Below are positions 23,452 through 24,496 of a stretch of DNA of 24,496 bases, piece by piece. The DNA is taken from contig JBHJOC010000021.1 in assembly GCA_050330095.1 (NCBI GenBank), positions 1-24,496 on the forward strand, written 5' to 3'. The position numbers and the translations under genes are program-made. The notes beneath the pieces are model-generated. The model did not search any database, was not told the origin of the DNA, and saw nothing but the letters and a program-made list of their open reading frames with translations. The first letter of the stretch is position 1; each line of letters starts with the position of its first letter. The DNA comes from JBCBWG01 sp036804185. GTDB taxonomy: Bacteria > Pseudomonadota > Alphaproteobacteria > Rhizobiales > Hyphomicrobiaceae.

Positions 23452-23846
23452 GACGAACTTCCATCATAGGGAACGCGGCCGCCAGCAAGCGCGCGACCCT
23501 CTGATCGCATCGCGGCTTCAACGGCGATGATCTTCGCTTCGAGTTCGGCGCTGTCGAACAATTCGCGCTCCAGACAGAGCGTGCGGACGGCGCGGATCCA
23601 TTTCTCGTAGTACGTCGTCGTGTCGTAGGTCTGTTCGCCGTAGTCCTCGATTACGCGGCGCATCGCGTCGATCGCGAACGCGCCCTTTGCAGGCATCACA
23701 AGCAGGCGCAACAGCGCATCGACCCGTTTCTCCCACAACGCAAGGTCATGCTCCTCGCGGTCGATCTGACCGAAGTCGAGGCCGCCGACGTCGTGAATCG
23801 CTCGGCCTTCCGCTTGCGCTCTGAGTTCGGTCTTCTTCTCGATCAT
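23448..23846 (-). CDS. Nitrile hydratase beta subunit, N-terminal half as a separate gene (ScnB-like)
   Basis: The 132-residue protein corresponds to the N-terminal helical half of nitrile hydratase beta: IHDVGGLDFGQIDREEHDLA (usual GIHDxGGxxGFG), LWEKRVDALLRLL, the helix AIDAMRRVIEDYG, and TTYYEKWIRAVRTLCLERELF (usual SYYExWLxALExLLVExGL). Activator proteins (P14K-type) are also homologous to this half, but the IHDVGG motif points to a true beta subunit. No separate activator gene is visible next to the operon. The stop overlaps the next gene (ATGA). It begins 43 bases after the CMD-family gene, so all four are likely one operon. Confidence 0.87.
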   Translation of the reverse strand: MIEKKTELRAQAEGRAIHDVGGLDFGQIDREEHDLALWEKRVDALLRLLVMPAKGAFAIDAMRRVIEDYGEQTYDTTTYYEKWIRAVRTLCLERELFDSAELEAKIIAVEAAMRSEGRALAGGRVPYDGSSS

Positions 23847-23889
23847 AGTTCACCCAGCTCTGGCGACCCGTGACGCGACTTGGCGACGG

Positions 23890-24273
23890 TCAGGGCTTTC
23901 CTTCGATCTCCGAAAAGACCCTGCGGGCAATGCGGAAACACTCGACGCCCGCCGGCATCCCTGCATAGACAGCGATCTGATGCAGGATCGCGCGCACCTC
24001 GTCCTTGCTGACGCCATTGTTGATCGCGCCGCGCAGGTGCAATTCCCACTCTTCCATGCGATTGACGCCGGCAATCAGCCCGAGATTGATCATCGACCGT
24101 GTCTTGAGGTCGAGGGTTTCATCACCCCAGACTGCGCCCCAGCAATAGGTGTTGAGCAGATCCTGGAACCCGCGATTGAAGTCGTCGACGTTGTTCATGG
24201 CCCGGTCGACGTATGCATCACCGAGTGTCGCGCGGCGCTGCTTCATTCCGAGTTCGGCGAGATCTTTGTCCAA
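23890..24273 (-). CDS. Carboxymuconolactone decarboxylase family protein (PcaC-like)
   Basis: The 127-residue product is a CMD-family alpha-helical protein. Members include 4-carboxymuconolactone decarboxylase of the beta-ketoadipate pathway and AhpD-type disulfide reductases. It has the fold's landmarks: GAVWGDETLDLKTRSMINLG, EEWELHLRGAINNGVSKDEV and AILHQIAVYAGMPAGVE. The AhpD CxxC is absent, so a PcaC-like rather than peroxidase function is favoured; no other beta-ketoadipate genes are nearby. The start is a TTG at 24273 with AGGAGAG closely upstream, giving the usual length; the frame is open to 24435 but that part crosses the inverted repeat and is unlike the family. It leads the split nitrile-hydratase operon, so a link to nitrile or aromatic metabolism is possible. 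Confidence 0.85.
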   Translation of the reverse strand: MDKDLAELGMKQRRATLGDAYVDRAMNNVDDFNRGFQDLLNTYCWGAVWGDETLDLKTRSMINLGLIAGVNRMEEWELHLRGAINNGVSKDEVRAILHQIAVYAGMPAGVECFRIARRVFSEIEGKP

Positions 24274-24367
24274 ATTACTCTCCTGCGTGGTGGTCCGGCC
24301 GCGCGATCTGGTGAGGCGTGGCGCTTGTGTCGCGAGCGGGATTAGCGCGCCCGTGCGGGGGACGCTA

Positions 24368-24437
24368 GTGTGATGACCGAGAAGTCCGCCTCCCAGCCTA
24401 GCCGAAAGGTATGCAGCGGACTTCTCGGTCATCACAC
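24368..24437. repeat. Perfect 21-bp inverted repeat upstream of the CMD/nitrile-hydratase operon
   Basis: The left arm (24368-24388) and right arm (24417-24437) are exact reverse complements with a 28-base loop; each arm contains ATGACCGAGAAGTCC. An 8-base direct repeat GCTAGTGT occurs at 24364-24371 and 24453-24460, the first overlapping the left arm. It lies about 95-165 bases upstream of the CMD start, within a 223-base gene-free stretch to the window edge. It could be a transcriptional hairpin, a regulator site, a palindromic mobile element, or an inverted duplication of a gene start. It is not related in sequence to the repeat at 2-80. Confidence 0.85.
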
Positions 24438-24496
24438 GAGGCTTTTGATATTGCTAGTGTCGCTCAGACCTCGAAATTCGTTCCGAGCGTGCGGCA

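Noticed and set aside
23119..23846. A single beta-subunit gene broken by a frameshift
   Set aside because: Each half has its own start and natural end with ATGA coupling, matching the known three-subunit members of the family, so it is an evolved split rather than a broken gene.
24373..24496. Plus-strand frame starting ATG ACC GAG in the left arm of the inverted repeat and open to the window edge
   Set aside because: Only about 41 residues are visible, they cross the inverted repeat and look unlike a protein core; it cannot be supported without sequence to the right.

Overview
The window is GC-rich and reads as chromosomal DNA of an alphaproteobacterium, most likely a member of the Hyphomicrobiales (Rhizobiales). 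The evidence is lineage-typical content: rlmB divergent from a tRNA-Tyr/tRNA-Gly pair, an MmcB-type DNA repair protein, an NDUFAF5/BioC-like methyltransferase beside a ComF protein, the ileS-lspA-lipoprotein order, and a NUDIX / small membrane protein / CCA-transferase block. Species cannot be assigned from the sequence alone. No rRNA, CRISPR array, intact insertion sequence or prophage is visible.

Layout. 1-600: a long palindromic repeat, a likely IS481-type end remnant, and minus-strand tRNA-Gly(TCC) and tRNA-Tyr(GTA) behind a good -35/-10 pair. 605-5909: rlmB, a small secreted His/Tyr/Arg-rich protein, and a translationally coupled type I secretion pair (ABC permease/ATPase with a very long low-complexity N-terminus, plus HlyD-family adaptor) with no substrate gene nearby. 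5935-9474 (minus): an AAA+/Lon-like Ser-Lys protease followed by an unrecognised 300-aa protein. 9670-13129: mmcB, a small membrane protein, comF, an NDUFAF5-like methyltransferase and a Zur-type regulator. 13300-15033 (minus): a two-domain ferric-type ABC permease. 15034-15438: a structured, gene-free leader with a 17-bp palindrome, a long stem and 2.4 copies of a 41-bp tandem repeat directly upstream of ileS. 15439-19500: ileS-lspA-lipoprotein. 19665-22348 (minus): NUDIX, a small membrane protein (ATGA overlap) and the CCA-transferase, the last two separated by 360 bp holding a decayed copy of the palindromic repeat seen at position 2.

22403-24273 (minus) is the most distinctive part: a carboxymuconolactone-decarboxylase-family gene followed by a nitrile-hydratase-type enzyme whose beta subunit is split into two genes (N-half, then C-half) and whose alpha subunit has a histidine-rich N-terminal tail (14 His in the first 40 residues). 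The split is that of the three-subunit members of the family, such as thiocyanate hydrolase and toyocamycin nitrile hydratase. Residues around the metal-binding CTLCSC claw differ from ordinary nitrile hydratases, so the substrate is open. Upstream lies a perfect 21-bp inverted repeat.

Most of the window is conserved housekeeping. The accessory or less understood parts are the split nitrile-hydratase/CMD operon, the Lon-like protease with its unknown partner, the ileS leader with tandem repeats, and the palindromic repeats.
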